A stretch of DNA of 64,000 bases from Sphingopyxis sp. BE259 (GTDB taxonomy: Bacteria > Pseudomonadota > Alphaproteobacteria > Sphingomonadales > Sphingomonadaceae): the NCBI RefSeq assembly GCF_031457495.1, contig NZ_JAVDWM010000001.1:1538001-1602000 (forward strand), written 5' to 3'. The notes under the pieces are model-generated. The model saw nothing but the letters and a program-made list of their open reading frames with translations, did not search any database and was not told the DNA's origin. This document shows positions 1 to 8,047 of this stretch, in pieces (the first letter of the stretch is position 1; each line of letters opens with the position of its first letter). The position numbers were made by a program, and so were the translations under genes.

Positions 1-324
1 CAGGTTGGGGAGCGCAGCGAGGGTATCTTGCAGCGCGGCAAGCTGTTCGCGCTCGGCCTCTTCCTTGGCGGGCAACACGGCTTTCAGGTCGGCGACCTCG
101 GCTTTGAGCGCGTCGGCCTTGTCCTTGTCGCCCTGTGCCATCGCCTGGCCGATCAGCTTCGACACTTCGTTGCGGCGTGCCAGCGAAGCCTGAATGTCGG
201 TCTGCAACGCGCGCACCGACGCGTCGGCGGTCAGGATGGCGGCGGACAGGGGTTCGAGACCGCGGCGCGCGAGGCCGGCGTCGAACGCTTGGGGATTTTC
301 CCGGATCAGGCGAATATCGTGCAT
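1..324 (-). CDS. serS: Seryl-tRNA synthetase, N-terminal part (cut by window edge)
   Basis: SerRS charges tRNA-Ser with serine in the cytoplasm. Only the first 108 codons lie in the window; the gene runs off the left edge. The start (ATG at 322-324) gives MHDIRLIRENP, the usual opening of SerRS. The rest is a charged helical stretch with the pattern NEVSKLIGQAMAQGDKDKA, typical of the long antiparallel coiled-coil arm that grips the tRNA-Ser variable loop. The class II catalytic core is outside the window. The identification rests on the N-terminal pattern and I consider it secure. The next gene upstream on the same strand ends at 452 and is separated by an intrinsic terminator, so serS probably has its own promoter in the short gap. 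Confidence 0.9.
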   Translation of the reverse strand, partial: MHDIRLIRENPQAFDAGLARRGLEPLSAAILTADASVRALQTDIQASLARRNEVSKLIGQAMAQGDKDKADALKAEVADLKAVLPAKEEAEREQLAALQDTLAALPNL

Positions 325-376
325 GGGCGCGCTATGGCGTTGCGCGGCGAGGGGTGCAAGCCCGATCGCGGCCATG

Positions 377-404
377 AAAAAAGGGCCGCCTCGAAAGGCG
401 GCCC
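377..404 (-). terminator. Intrinsic terminator of the Ser-rich surface protein gene
   Basis: A perfect 8-bp stem (GGGCCGCC at 383-390 with GGCGGCCC at 397-404) with a 6-nt loop is followed, reading leftwards, by six T residues (A-run at 377-382 on the + strand). It lies 48 bases after the stop of the minus-strand gene ending at 452 and before serS, so it should end transcription of the former. Confidence 0.85.
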
Positions 405-451
405 CTCAGTGTGGTGGTCCGGGTTAGCCCCCCCGACCTCCAGTGGATCGC

Positions 452-1741
452 TTACGCCGCGTCGGCGTCTTTGTCGTTGCGGTTGGCGGCGCGGCGGCGC
501 GCGACGAGCGCGGCGGCGGCGGCGCCGAACAACAGCATCATCGGCGGCGCCGGAACCGGGGTCGGCGGATTGCCCGACGAGCTGCTGGTGCTGCCGCCCG
601 AGCTGGACGATGAAGACGAGGACGACGACGAGCTGCTGCTCGACGACGAAGAACCGGTGCTGCCCGTGCTGGTGCTGCCGGTCGAACCCCAGCTGCTGCT
701 GCCGCCGGTCGCGCCCGACGAGGTCGCGCCGCTCGACGTGCTGCTGCTCGACGACGAGGACGACGAACTGGACGACGAGCTGCTCGATCCACCCGAGCTG
801 CTGCTGGAGCCGCCCGAACTGCCGCTGGACCCATTTGAGCCGCCCGAACTGCCGTGCGACGAGCTGCCCCAGCCCGAGCTGCCATGCGACGAACCGCCCT
901 TTGACGAGCTGCCGCCGCCCGACGAGGACGAGCTGGACGAGGAGGATGACGACGACGAACTCGACGACGAGCTGCTGCTCGACGACGAGGTGCTGACGTT
1001 GCCCGATGAGGTGGAGACATTGCCCGACGACGTGGACACGTTGCCCGACGAAGTGCTGACATTGCCCGACGAGGTCGACACGCCGCCGGTCGAGGTGCTG
1101 ATCCCGCCCGTCGAAGTCGAAACGCCGCCTGTTGAAGTCGAGACACCGCCGGTCGAGGTGGAGACGCCACTCGATGTGCTGACGCTGCCCGTCGAGGTCG
1201 ATACGCCGCCCGTGGAGGTTGAGGTGCTGACGCCACCGGTCGAGGTCGATACGCCGCCCGAGGTGCTGCTGCTGGTCGTGCTGAGGCCGCCGGTCGTTGT
1301 CGAGGTGACGACGATGCTGCCGCTGCTGCCGCCGCCGCTGCTGCCGCCGAAGAAACCGCCAAAGAAGCCGCCGCCGAAACCGCCGCCAAAGCCGCCGCCG
1401 ATCACAGTGACGCCGCCGCCGCTGCTGCCGCCTTCAAAACCGCCGCGCGGGAAGGGCGCATAGGGGATGGGAGGCAGCGGGATCGTCTGCGTCACCACTT
1501 GCTGCTGCGGGGTCGCGGTGCGGATGATGCGCTTGGTCGTGACGACGCGGCGGATCCGCTTGACCGGCTTGCGCGCCGCGTGACGCTTGCGCACCACCTT
1601 TTTGCCGACGCAGGGCGAGCAGGATTTGACCGTCTGGGCGCGCGCCTTGGGCACGTCGGTAATCTGCATCGCGCCGCTACCGATCAGCGCGCCGCCGCAG
1701 GTGCAAGCGCAGAGCTTCGCAAGGGCCATTCGGACAGACAT
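452..1741 (-). CDS. Secreted Ser/Thr/Gly-repeat protein with PEP-CTERM-like tail
   Basis: 429 aa. The order seen is: a signal-like N-terminus (about 1-36, ending KARAQ), a Cys pair (SCSPC), a very basic stretch (about 47-73), a glycine-rich stretch with GGGFGGGF-type repeats (about 98-140), then many copies of STSTGGV and STSSGNV, a run of about 25 serines (near residues 250-275) and further Ser/Gly repeats. The C-terminus is PTPVPAPP, a hydrophobic helix (MMLLFGAAAAALVA) and RRR, which matches the sorting signal layout of PEP-CTERM proteins although the Pro-Glu-Pro core is degenerate. The poly-Ser run mixes AGY and TCN codons, which argues for selection on serine and not simple slippage. It is probably a surface or exopolysaccharide-associated glycoprotein; function is unknown. 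A strong terminator follows. Confidence 0.7.
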   Translation of the reverse strand: MSVRMALAKLCACTCGGALIGSGAMQITDVPKARAQTVKSCSPCVGKKVVRKRHAARKPVKRIRRVVTTKRIIRTATPQQQVVTQTIPLPPIPYAPFPRGGFEGGSSGGGVTVIGGGFGGGFGGGFFGGFFGGSSGGGSSGSIVVTSTTTGGLSTTSSSTSGGVSTSTGGVSTSTSTGGVSTSTGSVSTSSGVSTSTGGVSTSTGGVSTSTGGISTSTGGVSTSSGNVSTSSGNVSTSSGNVSTSSGNVSTSSSSSSSSSSSSSSSSSSSSSSSGGGSSSKGGSSHGSSGWGSSSHGSSGGSNGSSGSSGGSSSSSGGSSSSSSSSSSSSSSSSTSSGATSSGATGGSSSWGSTGSTSTGSTGSSSSSSSSSSSSSSSSSSGGSTSSSSGNPPTPVPAPPMMLLFGAAAAALVARRRAANRNDKDADAA

Positions 1742-2180
1742 AGGTTTCTCTTTCTTTCCCGTTGCAGGTGCGAAGCATCACCGACCGACACCCAATCTCA
1801 CCTTCGCTATACCCCAAAAGGTCAAAGGTTTGCGAACGCGGCAATTGCGTTAACCGCGTTTGCCTGTCCGACAGCGGGAAAAGGACACCGAAATCAACCC
1901 CAATGGCGATTATTGTCCCAAAATAGAACGTAAATTGCAATGATTCTATGCGATTGGTTAATCTTCGGCCCTAAATCGGCACGGCTTGGGAGTGTCGCCA
2001 ATCGCGATGGACGGACCTGGAATCGGAGTAACGCCGCCACCGGTTCACCCCCGCTTCACGGGCCGGTCGCTATGCGCTGCTTCGGCGCTTGTATCGTAAC
2101 CAGCGGCTGGTTATAGGCGCGCCACTCCCCGCACCGCTCGGCGGCCCGCAGGGTGACAGGAAAGGACGCGAGAGCCCCTC
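1742..2180. other. Intergenic region between divergent genes
   Basis: The 439 bases separate the minus-strand surface protein and the plus-strand dksA-type gene and must hold both promoters. The middle (about 1800-1980) is clearly richer in A+T than its surroundings. I see no RNA gene, no convincing ORF and no repeat; a short dyad GCGGCAATTGCGTTAACCGC lies near 1838. No promoter can be named with confidence. Confidence 0.5.
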
Positions 2181-2642
2181 ATGCCGACCAAGATTGCCGA
2201 TGTTGGCGCTGACGCGCTTCGCGCCGCGAAATCCAATCTCGATACGGATTATGTTCCTGGCGACGACGAAGAGTTCATGAACGAGCGGCAGCAGGATTAT
2301 TTCCGCGGTCTGTTGCTCGCCTGGAAAAAGTCGATCCTGTCCGAATCCGAATCGACGCTGGCGCATTTGCAGGATGGACCGCTGCGCGAACCCGATCTGG
2401 CCGACCGCGCGTCGAGCGAAACCGACTGGGCGATCGAACTCCGCACCCGCGACCGCCAACGCAAGCTGATCGCCAAAATCGATTCGGCGATCCGCCGTAT
2501 CGACGAGGGTGAATATGGCTATTGCGCGGTGACCGGCGAACCGATCTCGCTGGCGCGGTTGCAAGCGCGGCCGATCGCGACGATGACGCTGGAGGCGCAG
2601 GAGCGTCATGAGCGTAACGAGCGGATTTCGCGCGAAGACTGA
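2181..2642 (+). CDS. dksA: DksA/TraR-type RNA polymerase factor lacking the zinc cysteines
   Basis: 153 aa, the normal length of DksA, which enters the RNA polymerase secondary channel and, with ppGpp, tunes rRNA and amino-acid promoters. Residues about 30-100 form the coiled-coil with the tip acidic pair (LADRASSETDWAIELRTRDR). The C-terminal globular part reads GEYGYCAVTGEPISLARLQARP then TMTLEAQERHE. In zinc-type DksA four cysteines are expected; here only the first (Cys115) remains, the second is Thr118 and the last pair is replaced (TLEA). This zinc-independent form is known in other alphaproteobacteria. The ATG at 2181 follows GGACGCGAGAG, a passable ribosome site. It stands alone between two intergenic gaps. 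Confidence 0.88.
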   Translation: MPTKIADVGADALRAAKSNLDTDYVPGDDEEFMNERQQDYFRGLLLAWKKSILSESESTLAHLQDGPLREPDLADRASSETDWAIELRTRDRQRKLIAKIDSAIRRIDEGEYGYCAVTGEPISLARLQARPIATMTLEAQERHERNERISRED

Positions 2643-2748
2643 TCCGCTTTGGCACGAAACGCCGATTTACCCGCCCGCAATTTACATTTCGGCAATGGCT
2701 GCGCTTTAGATTCGCGACCCTGACACGCAACGCGGGGAACAGGTCGCA

Positions 2749-3138
2749 ATGGAATCGCGCGGATCAATAACGACAGATGAAGAAGTGGCGGCGCTGTCGC
2801 GCGGCGCCGATCGGGACAGCCTGTTCCTGCAAGCCGGCCTGATCCTGCCGGGGCGCACCGATCCGGTGGTCGTGCGGGTGCGCAATCTGTCGCCGGGCGG
2901 GATGCTGGCCGAGGGCAAGGTGCGCGTCGAACAGGGCGCGACTATCCAGATCGATCTGAAAAATATCGGCCCGGTGCCAGGCCGTGTTGTGTGGGCGGGC
3001 GAGGGTAAGTTCGGGATCGCGTTCGATCATCAGATCGATCCGCAGGCGGTGCGCCGTCAGGTGGTATCGCAGTCCGATTTGCCGCCGCATCTGCGGCGCT
3101 CTGGCCTTGAACCGGGGCCGTTGTACCGCCGACGCTGA
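2749..3138 (+). CDS. PilZ-domain protein
   Basis: 129 aa made of a single PilZ-like beta barrel. The signature NLSPGGM (around residues 46-52) and the following GRVVWAGEGKFGIAFD segment are those of PilZ, the domain that commonly binds cyclic di-GMP. The arginine motif that normally precedes the barrel is not clear, so ligand binding is uncertain; this looks like the short single-domain class abundant in sphingomonads. It is a single gene, 106 bases after the dksA-type gene and followed by a convergent small gene. Target and process are not deducible from context. Confidence 0.75.
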   Translation: MESRGSITTDEEVAALSRGADRDSLFLQAGLILPGRTDPVVVRVRNLSPGGMLAEGKVRVEQGATIQIDLKNIGPVPGRVVWAGEGKFGIAFDHQIDPQAVRRQVVSQSDLPPHLRRSGLEPGPLYRRR

Positions 3139-3187
3139 TGCATCCGGTTTAGGGCAGCACCAGCGGGGCGGTAACGACTGGCGATCG

Positions 3188-3346
3188 TCAGGCGATCGCG
3201 AGCATCTCTTCCTTGAGTTTCAGCTTCTGCTTTTTCAGATGCGCCAGCGCGGCCATGTCGGGCGCCGGACGCCGTTCTTCATTCGCAATTTTCTCGTCGA
3301 GGTTCGCGTGACGCGACTTCAGGGCGGAAAGATGCGACGTGCTCAT
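3188..3346 (-). CDS. Small DUF465 (YdcH-like) coiled-coil protein
   Basis: 52 aa, MSTSHLSALKSRHANLDEKI at the start, then a helix with HLKKQKLKLKEEM. The alternation of a short helix, a Glu/Arg/Pro turn (NEERRPAPD) and a second Lys-rich helix is the DUF465/YdcH pattern. A good ribosome site (GGAGAA, complement of 3353-3358) lies 6 bases before the ATG. It is transcribed divergently from a second DUF465 gene at 3472. The family is widespread; its molecular role is not established. Confidence 0.8.
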   Translation of the reverse strand: MSTSHLSALKSRHANLDEKIANEERRPAPDMAALAHLKKQKLKLKEEMLAIA

Positions 3347-3471
3347 GGGCCATTCTCCTTTTCGACTCGGTTGGCAGGACCGAGTAAATCACGAATCGGG
3401 ACGAATGTCGTCGCGATTCGGCCAGCCGGTCCCCGTTGCGGACCAGTGGTGAACGTGGCAGGGAGACGGTC

Positions 3472-3669
3472 GTGAGCCCCGACGAAATCACCCAGCGCCT
3501 GGAACTGTTACGGATCGAGCATCGCGACCTCGACGCCGCAATCATTGCGCTGGGCGTCGCGGCAATCCCGGACCAGTTGCAGCTCGCGCGGCTGAAGAAA
3601 CGCAAGTTGCGCCTGCGCGACGAAATTGCGTGGTGCGAGGATCAACTGGTGCCCGACATTATCGCGTGA
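3472..3669 (+). CDS. Second small DUF465 (YdcH-like) protein
   Basis: 65 aa from a GTG start at 3472, chosen because GGGAG lies 6 bases upstream (3461-3465) and because the protein then begins with the family's first helix (SPDEITQRLELLRIEHRDLD). The C-terminal helix (LQLARLKKRKLRLRDEI) matches the neighbouring DUF465 protein closely, so the two are paralogues facing away from each other. It is followed by the RcdA-like gene after 32 bases, probably one transcript. An ATG at 3436 in the same frame lacks a ribosome site. Function is unknown. Confidence 0.8.
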   Translation: MSPDEITQRLELLRIEHRDLDAAIIALGVAAIPDQLQLARLKKRKLRLRDEIAWCEDQLVPDIIA

Positions 3670-3701
3670 ATCAAAACGGGACGGTCGCGCCCCGCAATTT
3701 C

Positions 3702-4220
3702 ATGGTTACCGCCATTGCATTGCGGCGCAGGCATGGCATCCCTTGGCCTATGGTCGCCCAGCATCCCGACATGATGGCAATCGCAGCGCCGGTGCAGCGG
3801 GCGCAGATCGAAAATCTCTATGTCGAGGCGATGGTGCTCGTCGACGAGGCGCACGCCGTCTTTGCCGCGCAGCGCGACTTGGGCGATCTGCGCCGCGACG
3901 GGTTGATGCAGATCAGTCTGGCCTGCGAATCGCTCAAAACCACGACGCGGCTGATGCATGTCATTGCCTGGCTGCTCCACCGCCGCGCGATGATCGCTGG
4001 CGATCCCGGCGCAGGACCGCACGACAGCGCGGCGCGGATCGGCGCGCCGGTTTTGGCCGATTGGGATATTTGCGCGGGGTTCGAAGCACCGGTGCGGCGG
4101 ATCATCGCGGCAAGCGAGCGGCTGTTCGAACGGATCGCGCAGATCGAGGAGGGGTGGAACACGCCGGTGGCGGTGACCCCGGTGCAACGGTTGCTGGCGC
4201 AGCTGGAGGCGCGGCTTTAG
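3702..4220 (+). CDS. rcdA: DUF1465 protein, RcdA-like ClpXP adaptor
   Basis: About 172 aa from the ATG at 3702 (or 149-150 aa from the ATG pair at 3771/3774; neither start has a strong ribosome site, and the conserved part begins only at AAPVQRAQIENLYVEAM). The segments LYVEAMVLVDEAH and ISLACESLKTTTRLMHVIAWLL are the hallmark of DUF1465. In Caulobacter the DUF1465 protein RcdA delivers CtrA to the ClpXP protease at a defined cell-cycle stage. The protein is all-helical with no membrane segment or signal. Family membership is clear; that it works in CtrA turnover here is inferred from Caulobacter. Confidence 0.75.
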   Translation: MVTAIALRRRHGIPWPMVAQHPDMMAIAAPVQRAQIENLYVEAMVLVDEAHAVFAAQRDLGDLRRDGLMQISLACESLKTTTRLMHVIAWLLHRRAMIAGDPGAGPHDSAARIGAPVLADWDICAGFEAPVRRIIAASERLFERIAQIEEGWNTPVAVTPVQRLLAQLEARL

Positions 4221-4268
4221 TATAGCGCGATGTCGGCTGTCGGGTGGAAAGCTATCATTCCCGACCCT

Positions 4269-4347
4269 CGTCATTCCCGCGAAAGCGGGAACCCAGGGTG
4301 GGATCAGCCGACGCACGCCCTGGGTTCCCGCTTTCGCGGGAATGACG
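4269..4347. repeat. Palindromic repeat (tcattcccgcgaaagcggga family)
   Basis: Two nearly perfect 29-30 base arms (4269-4297 and 4318-4347) flank a 20-base loop between two convergent genes. The outer ends read CGTCATTCCCGC. It could act as a bidirectional terminator or be a REP-type element. A half-related arm recurs at 21361-21382. Confidence 0.85.
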
Positions 4348-4391
4348 AAGCGAAAAAACGCCGAACGTCGTCTATCGGTCGATCCCGCCCT

Positions 4392-5471
4392 TTACCCCAG
4401 CCACTCCACCCACGCGCCATGGGCATGGGCATGCGCCAGCTTCGCCGGCGCGCCGCCGCCGGGCCAGTACCGCACCACCAGTTCGTGATGATGCACGGTG
4501 CGGTTCGCCTCAAGCGCGATCCACGCCAGCGGGCGCTCCGCGGTTGCGCGGGCGCCCGCGGCTTCCATCACTGCAACGATCCGCGCCTGCTGGTCGGCGG
4601 GAACATATTGCCAGACGATCGAGTGCATCAGCACCCGCGTCGTCCCCTCGGCCTGCGGGCGCGCCAGCTCGGCCTCGACGAAATCGGCGGCGTTGGCGTG
4701 GACCAGCTGCGGCGGCGCTTCGGTCGCCGCGGCGATCGCCGCCGCCATGCGCTGGAAACGGATATGATGTTCGGGCCAGATATAGGCTTTCAGTCGCAGC
4801 GCCTGCGCCGGATCGGTCAGCTCGACCGGCGCGACGTCGCAGCCTTTCAGACCTGCAAATTCGATCGCGTGCTGGGGCGGATGGTTGCCGCGCCAGTCGG
4901 GGGTGAACGCCATGACACCGGGCTGCGGGCCGACATGGACGCCGCCAAGGTCGTAACGATAACGATCGATCATCAGGTTGATCCCGGCGCTCGACCCGAT
5001 CTCAAGGCAGTCGAAGCGCGGCGAGAGTCCACGGTCGGCGAGCCACAGCATCGCCGCGATGAAATTCGACGAGCGCCCCGCCTCGTTGGTCTGCGGCGGG
5101 CCGTCGAGCCACGGCAGCAGCGCCGCCTCATGCCGCGCCACCACCCCGGCGACGATCGCGGTGTCGTTGATGTCGTCGGCATCAGCGTAAATCGGCGCCA
5201 ACTCGTGCGCGCTTCCCGCCAGATGCAGCGCGTGGATGCCGCCCGCGGCGCGCAGTGGCAGCGCGTCGGCGAGGGGGGCGCCTTTCCAGTCGGCTATACG
5301 GCGGGCAAAGCCGCTGGCGGGCTTGTCGAGCAAGGCGTCGAGCGCGGCCACGACGCGCGCCGTCACCGGAGCGCCGTTCGCCCGGCAATAGGTGACCTGA
5401 TTGGCAAAGGCGGTTCGCACCGCCGCGGGTCCGGTTTCGGCCATATCGATCGGCTGATAGCGCTCGCTCAT
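4392..5471 (-). CDS. DUF2332 family protein
   Basis: About 359 aa from the ATG at 5471 (a further ATG at 5492 would run into the hisG leader). The protein has the DUF2332 layout: an N-terminal helical part with [16 protein letters not shown], then [18 protein letters not shown] around residue 155, which resembles a SAM-methyltransferase glycine motif, and a C-terminal half with [12 protein letters not shown] and [20 protein letters not shown]. No biochemical role is established for the family. It is transcribed divergently from hisG with less than 40 bases between the starts, so the two promoters overlap. A palindromic repeat follows its stop. Confidence 0.8.
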   Translation of the reverse strand: MSERYQPIDMAETGPAAVRTAFANQVTYCRANGAPVTARVVAALDALLDKPASGFARRIADWKGAPLADALPLRAAGGIHALHLAGSAHELAPIYADADDINDTAIVAGVVARHEAALLPWLDGPPQTNEAGRSSNFIAAMLWLADRGLSPRFDCLEIGSSAGINLMIDRYRYDLGGVHVGPQPGVMAFTPDWRGNHPPQHAIEFAGLKGCDVAPVELTDPAQALRLKAYIWPEHHIRFQRMAAAIAAATEAPPQLVHANAADFVEAELARPQAEGTTRVLMHSIVWQYVPADQQARIVAVMEAAGARATAERPLAWIALEANRTVHHHELVVRYWPGGGAPAKLAHAHAHGAWVEWLG

Positions 5472-5509
5472 TGCCCTTTGTCCTGTCACCACCTATGTGC
5501 GCGACGCTT

Positions 5510-6166
5510 ATGCCCGAACCGATCATCTTTGCCATCCCCAAGGGACGCATCCTCGACGAGGCTCTGCCGTTGCTGGCGCGCGTCGGGATCGAGCCCGCGG
5601 CCGATTTCTTCGACAAGAGCAGCCGAGCGCTGGTGTTCGCGACGAACCAGCCGCATATTTCGCTGATCCGCGTCCGCGCCTTCGACGTCGCGACCTTTGT
5701 TGCGCATGGTGCGGCGCTGCTCGGCATCGTCGGGTCGGACGTCGTCGACGAGTTCGACTACAGCGAGCTTTATGCGCCGGTCGATCTGGGCATCGGTCAT
5801 TGCCGTCTGTCGCTTGCGGGACCGGAGGGCAGCGCGCCCCCGGGAATGGGTGAAAGCCACATCCGCGTTGCGACCAAATATCCGGCGACGACCCGCCGCT
5901 GGTTTGCGGCGCAGGGCATCCAGGCCGAATGCATCAAGCTGAACGGGGCGATGGAGATTGCTCCGAAACTGGGGCTTGCGTCGCACATCGTCGACCTGGT
6001 TTCGACCGGGCGGACGCTGGTCGAGAACGCGCTCGCCGAGCAAGTGATCATCAGCGACGTATCGGCGCGGCTGATCGTCAATCGCGCCGCGTTCAAGCTG
6101 CGCTCGGCCGAGGTGCCCGCCCTTGTTGAACGCTTCCGTCAGGCGGTCGGCGATGCGGCGGCTTGA
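5510..6166 (+). CDS. hisG: ATP phosphoribosyltransferase, short form
   Basis: HisG joins ATP and PRPP in the first step of histidine synthesis. At 218 aa it is the short form, which lacks the C-terminal regulatory domain and needs HisZ as partner; hisZ is not in this window. The start [20 protein letters not shown] is typical. The PRPP-binding loop is seen as [14 protein letters not shown] (about residues 160-173). The start at 5510 was preferred over in-frame ATGs at 5471 and 5495 by family alignment. hisD overlaps the end by 14 bases, so the two are translationally coupled. Confidence 0.95.
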   Translation: MPEPIIFAIPKGRILDEALPLLARVGIEPAADFFDKSSRALVFATNQPHISLIRVRAFDVATFVAHGAALLGIVGSDVVDEFDYSELYAPVDLGIGHCRLSLAGPEGSAPPGMGESHIRVATKYPATTRRWFAAQGIQAECIKLNGAMEIAPKLGLASHIVDLVSTGRTLVENALAEQVIISDVSARLIVNRAAFKLRSAEVPALVERFRQAVGDAAA

Positions 6167-7445
6167 CGCCTCCACGCCCGGCTTTGCGGCCGCGTTCGAC
6201 GCGCTGGTCAACGATCGGCGCGAGAGCGATTCGGATGTTTCGGCGGACGTCGCGGCGATCATCGCGCGGGTGAAAGGTGAGGGCGATGCGGCGCTCGCAG
6301 ACTATACCGCCAAGTTTGACAAGTTCGATCTCAACACGAGCGGCTGGAGCATCTCCAAGGATGAATGCGCCGCGGCCTACGAAGCGCTGGCGCCCGACCT
6401 CCGCGATGCGCTCAACCTCGCTGCCGACCGCATCCGCGCCTATCACGCCGCGCAATTGCCCGAGGACCGCGACTATCGCGACGGCACCGGCGCCCGGCTG
6501 GGCGCGCGCTGGAATGCGGTCGATGCCGCGGGCGTCTATGTTCCCGGCGGCCGCGCCGCCTATCCGTCGTCGGTGCTGATGAACATCCTGCCCGCCAAAG
6601 TCGCGGGGGTTGGTCGTATCGTGATGATGACCCCGACCCCGGGCGGCGAAATCAACCCGGTCGTGATGGCCGCGGCGCATATTGGCGGGGTCGATGAAAT
6701 CTGGCGCATCGGCGGGGCGCAGGCGGTGGCGGCGCTGGCCTATGGTACCGAGAAAATCGCACCGGTCGATGTCGTCACAGGTCCCGGCAACGCGTGGGTC
6801 GCCGAAGCGAAGCGGCAGGTGTATGGCGTCGTCGGCATCGACATGGTTGCAGGGCCGAGCGAGATCGTCGTGGTCGCGGATGGAAAAAACGACGCGCGCA
6901 TCATCGCCGCCGACCTCTTGAGCCAAGCCGAACATGATCCAACCAGCCAGTCGATTCTGTTCACCGATGACGGTGATTTTGCCGACGCGGTTGCGGCGGC
7001 GGTCGATGCAGTCATCCCGACGCTGAGCACAGCCGCAACGATGCGCGATAGCTGGGATGCCAATGGTGCCATTGTCATCGTTGCGACGCTGGCCAACGCA
7101 ATCCCGCTTTGCGACCGGCTCGCGCCCGAACATCTCGAACTCGCGGTCGATACTGAAGAAGCCGACGCACTATTTGCCAAAGTGCGCCATGCCGGTTCGG
7201 TCTTTCTTGGTCGCCAGACCCCCGAGGCGATCGGCGATTATGTCGCCGGTCCCAATCACGTGCTGCCAACCGGTCGCCGCGCGCGTTTTTCCAGCGGGCT
7301 GTCAGTCAGCGATTTCATGAAGCGCACCAGTTTTCTGGCGCTCGATGACGCCAGCCTTGCTGCGATCGGCCCCGCCGCGGTCGCGCTGGCCGGGGCCGAA
7401 GGGCTGCCGGCTCATGCGCTTTCGGTCAGCCAGCGTCTCAGATAA
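6153..7445 (+). CDS. hisD: Histidinol dehydrogenase
   Basis: 430 aa, the usual length. HisD makes the two final NAD-dependent oxidations from histidinol to histidine. Visible features are the glycine-rich [16 protein letters not shown] segment, [16 protein letters not shown], and the catalytic pair Glu326-His327 in APEHLELAV, plus [19 protein letters not shown] near the C-terminus. The start at 6153 lies inside the end of hisG; an earlier ATG at 6123 would duplicate hisG coding. nusB follows after 10 bases, making a hisG-hisD-nusB transcript likely. Confidence 0.96.
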   Translation: MRRLDASTPGFAAAFDALVNDRRESDSDVSADVAAIIARVKGEGDAALADYTAKFDKFDLNTSGWSISKDECAAAYEALAPDLRDALNLAADRIRAYHAAQLPEDRDYRDGTGARLGARWNAVDAAGVYVPGGRAAYPSSVLMNILPAKVAGVGRIVMMTPTPGGEINPVVMAAAHIGGVDEIWRIGGAQAVAALAYGTEKIAPVDVVTGPGNAWVAEAKRQVYGVVGIDMVAGPSEIVVVADGKNDARIIAADLLSQAEHDPTSQSILFTDDGDFADAVAAAVDAVIPTLSTAATMRDSWDANGAIVIVATLANAIPLCDRLAPEHLELAVDTEEADALFAKVRHAGSVFLGRQTPEAIGDYVAGPNHVLPTGRRARFSSGLSVSDFMKRTSFLALDDASLAAIGPAAVALAGAEGLPAHALSVSQRLR

Positions 7446-7455
7446 GAAAAGAACC

Positions 7456-7908
7456 ATGAACAAACGCGCCCAATCCCGCTCCGCCGCCCGTCTCGCCGCC
7501 GTCCAGGCGCTCTATCAGCACGAGATGGAGGCGACCCCGCTCGCCAAGCTGATCCATGAATTTCACCAGCACCGCATCGGCGCGACGATCGAGGACGCTG
7601 AATATGCCGAAGCCGACGTCGCTTTCTTTGACGACATCGTCAAAGGCACGCTGGCGCGCGCCGACGAGATTGACGCGGCGATTGTGGCGCGGCTGGCCAG
7701 CGGCTGGTCGATGGACCGGCTTGACCGCACGATGAAAGCGATCCTGCGCGCCGGTGCTTATGAATTGATCGCGCGCGGCGACGTGCCGGTCGGCGCGGTG
7801 GTCAGTGAATATGTCGATGTGGCGAAGGCATTTTTCGACGCGCGGGAGGCGGGGTTCGCCAATGGGCTGCTCGACGCAATCGGCAAGGATGTGCGGGCCG
7901 CCAACTGA
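7456..7908 (+). CDS. nusB: Transcription antitermination factor NusB
   Basis: 150 aa, all-helical RNA-binding protein that with NusE (S10) recognises boxA and promotes processive transcription of rRNA operons. The opening SAARLAAVQALYQHEM and the C-terminal segment ILRAGAYELI...VPVGAVVSEYVDVAKAFF...FANGLLDAI are the family signatures. It follows hisD by 10 bases with AAGAAAAGA as ribosome site. It is the last gene before a palindromic repeat that separates it from thiL. Confidence 0.95.
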   Translation: MNKRAQSRSAARLAAVQALYQHEMEATPLAKLIHEFHQHRIGATIEDAEYAEADVAFFDDIVKGTLARADEIDAAIVARLASGWSMDRLDRTMKAILRAGAYELIARGDVPVGAVVSEYVDVAKAFFDAREAGFANGLLDAIGKDVRAAN

Positions 7909-7921
7909 CGCTTCCCAAAAG

Positions 7922-8034
7922 CCGTTCGTCCAGAGCTTGTCGAAGGACCGTCCTTTTTCTGTTAGGAGGTAAAAGGAAGAGCGGCCCCCTTCGACGAAGC
8001 TCAGGACGGGCTTCGACAAGCTCAGGGCGAACGG
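7922..8034. repeat. Palindromic repeat (ccgttcgtcctgagcttgtcgaagg family)
   Basis: An imperfect long inverted repeat between nusB and thiL; outer ends CCGTTCGTC and GGGCGAACGG, inner arms built from GAGCTTGTCGAAGG and its complement, with one extra internal copy (CCTTCGACGAAGCTCAGGACGG). The right end runs directly into the thiL ribosome site. Related copies are at 11352, 22561 and 23566. Confidence 0.85.
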
Positions 8035-8047
8035 AGAAGGGTTGGCG

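Noticed and set aside
411..1463. Plus-strand open frame of 350 codons rich in Asp, Glu, Pro and Leu
   Set aside because: It is the antisense of the Ser/Thr-rich gene. It lacks a signal, ribosome site and family resemblance, while the minus frame has a signal, PEP-CTERM-like tail and terminator.
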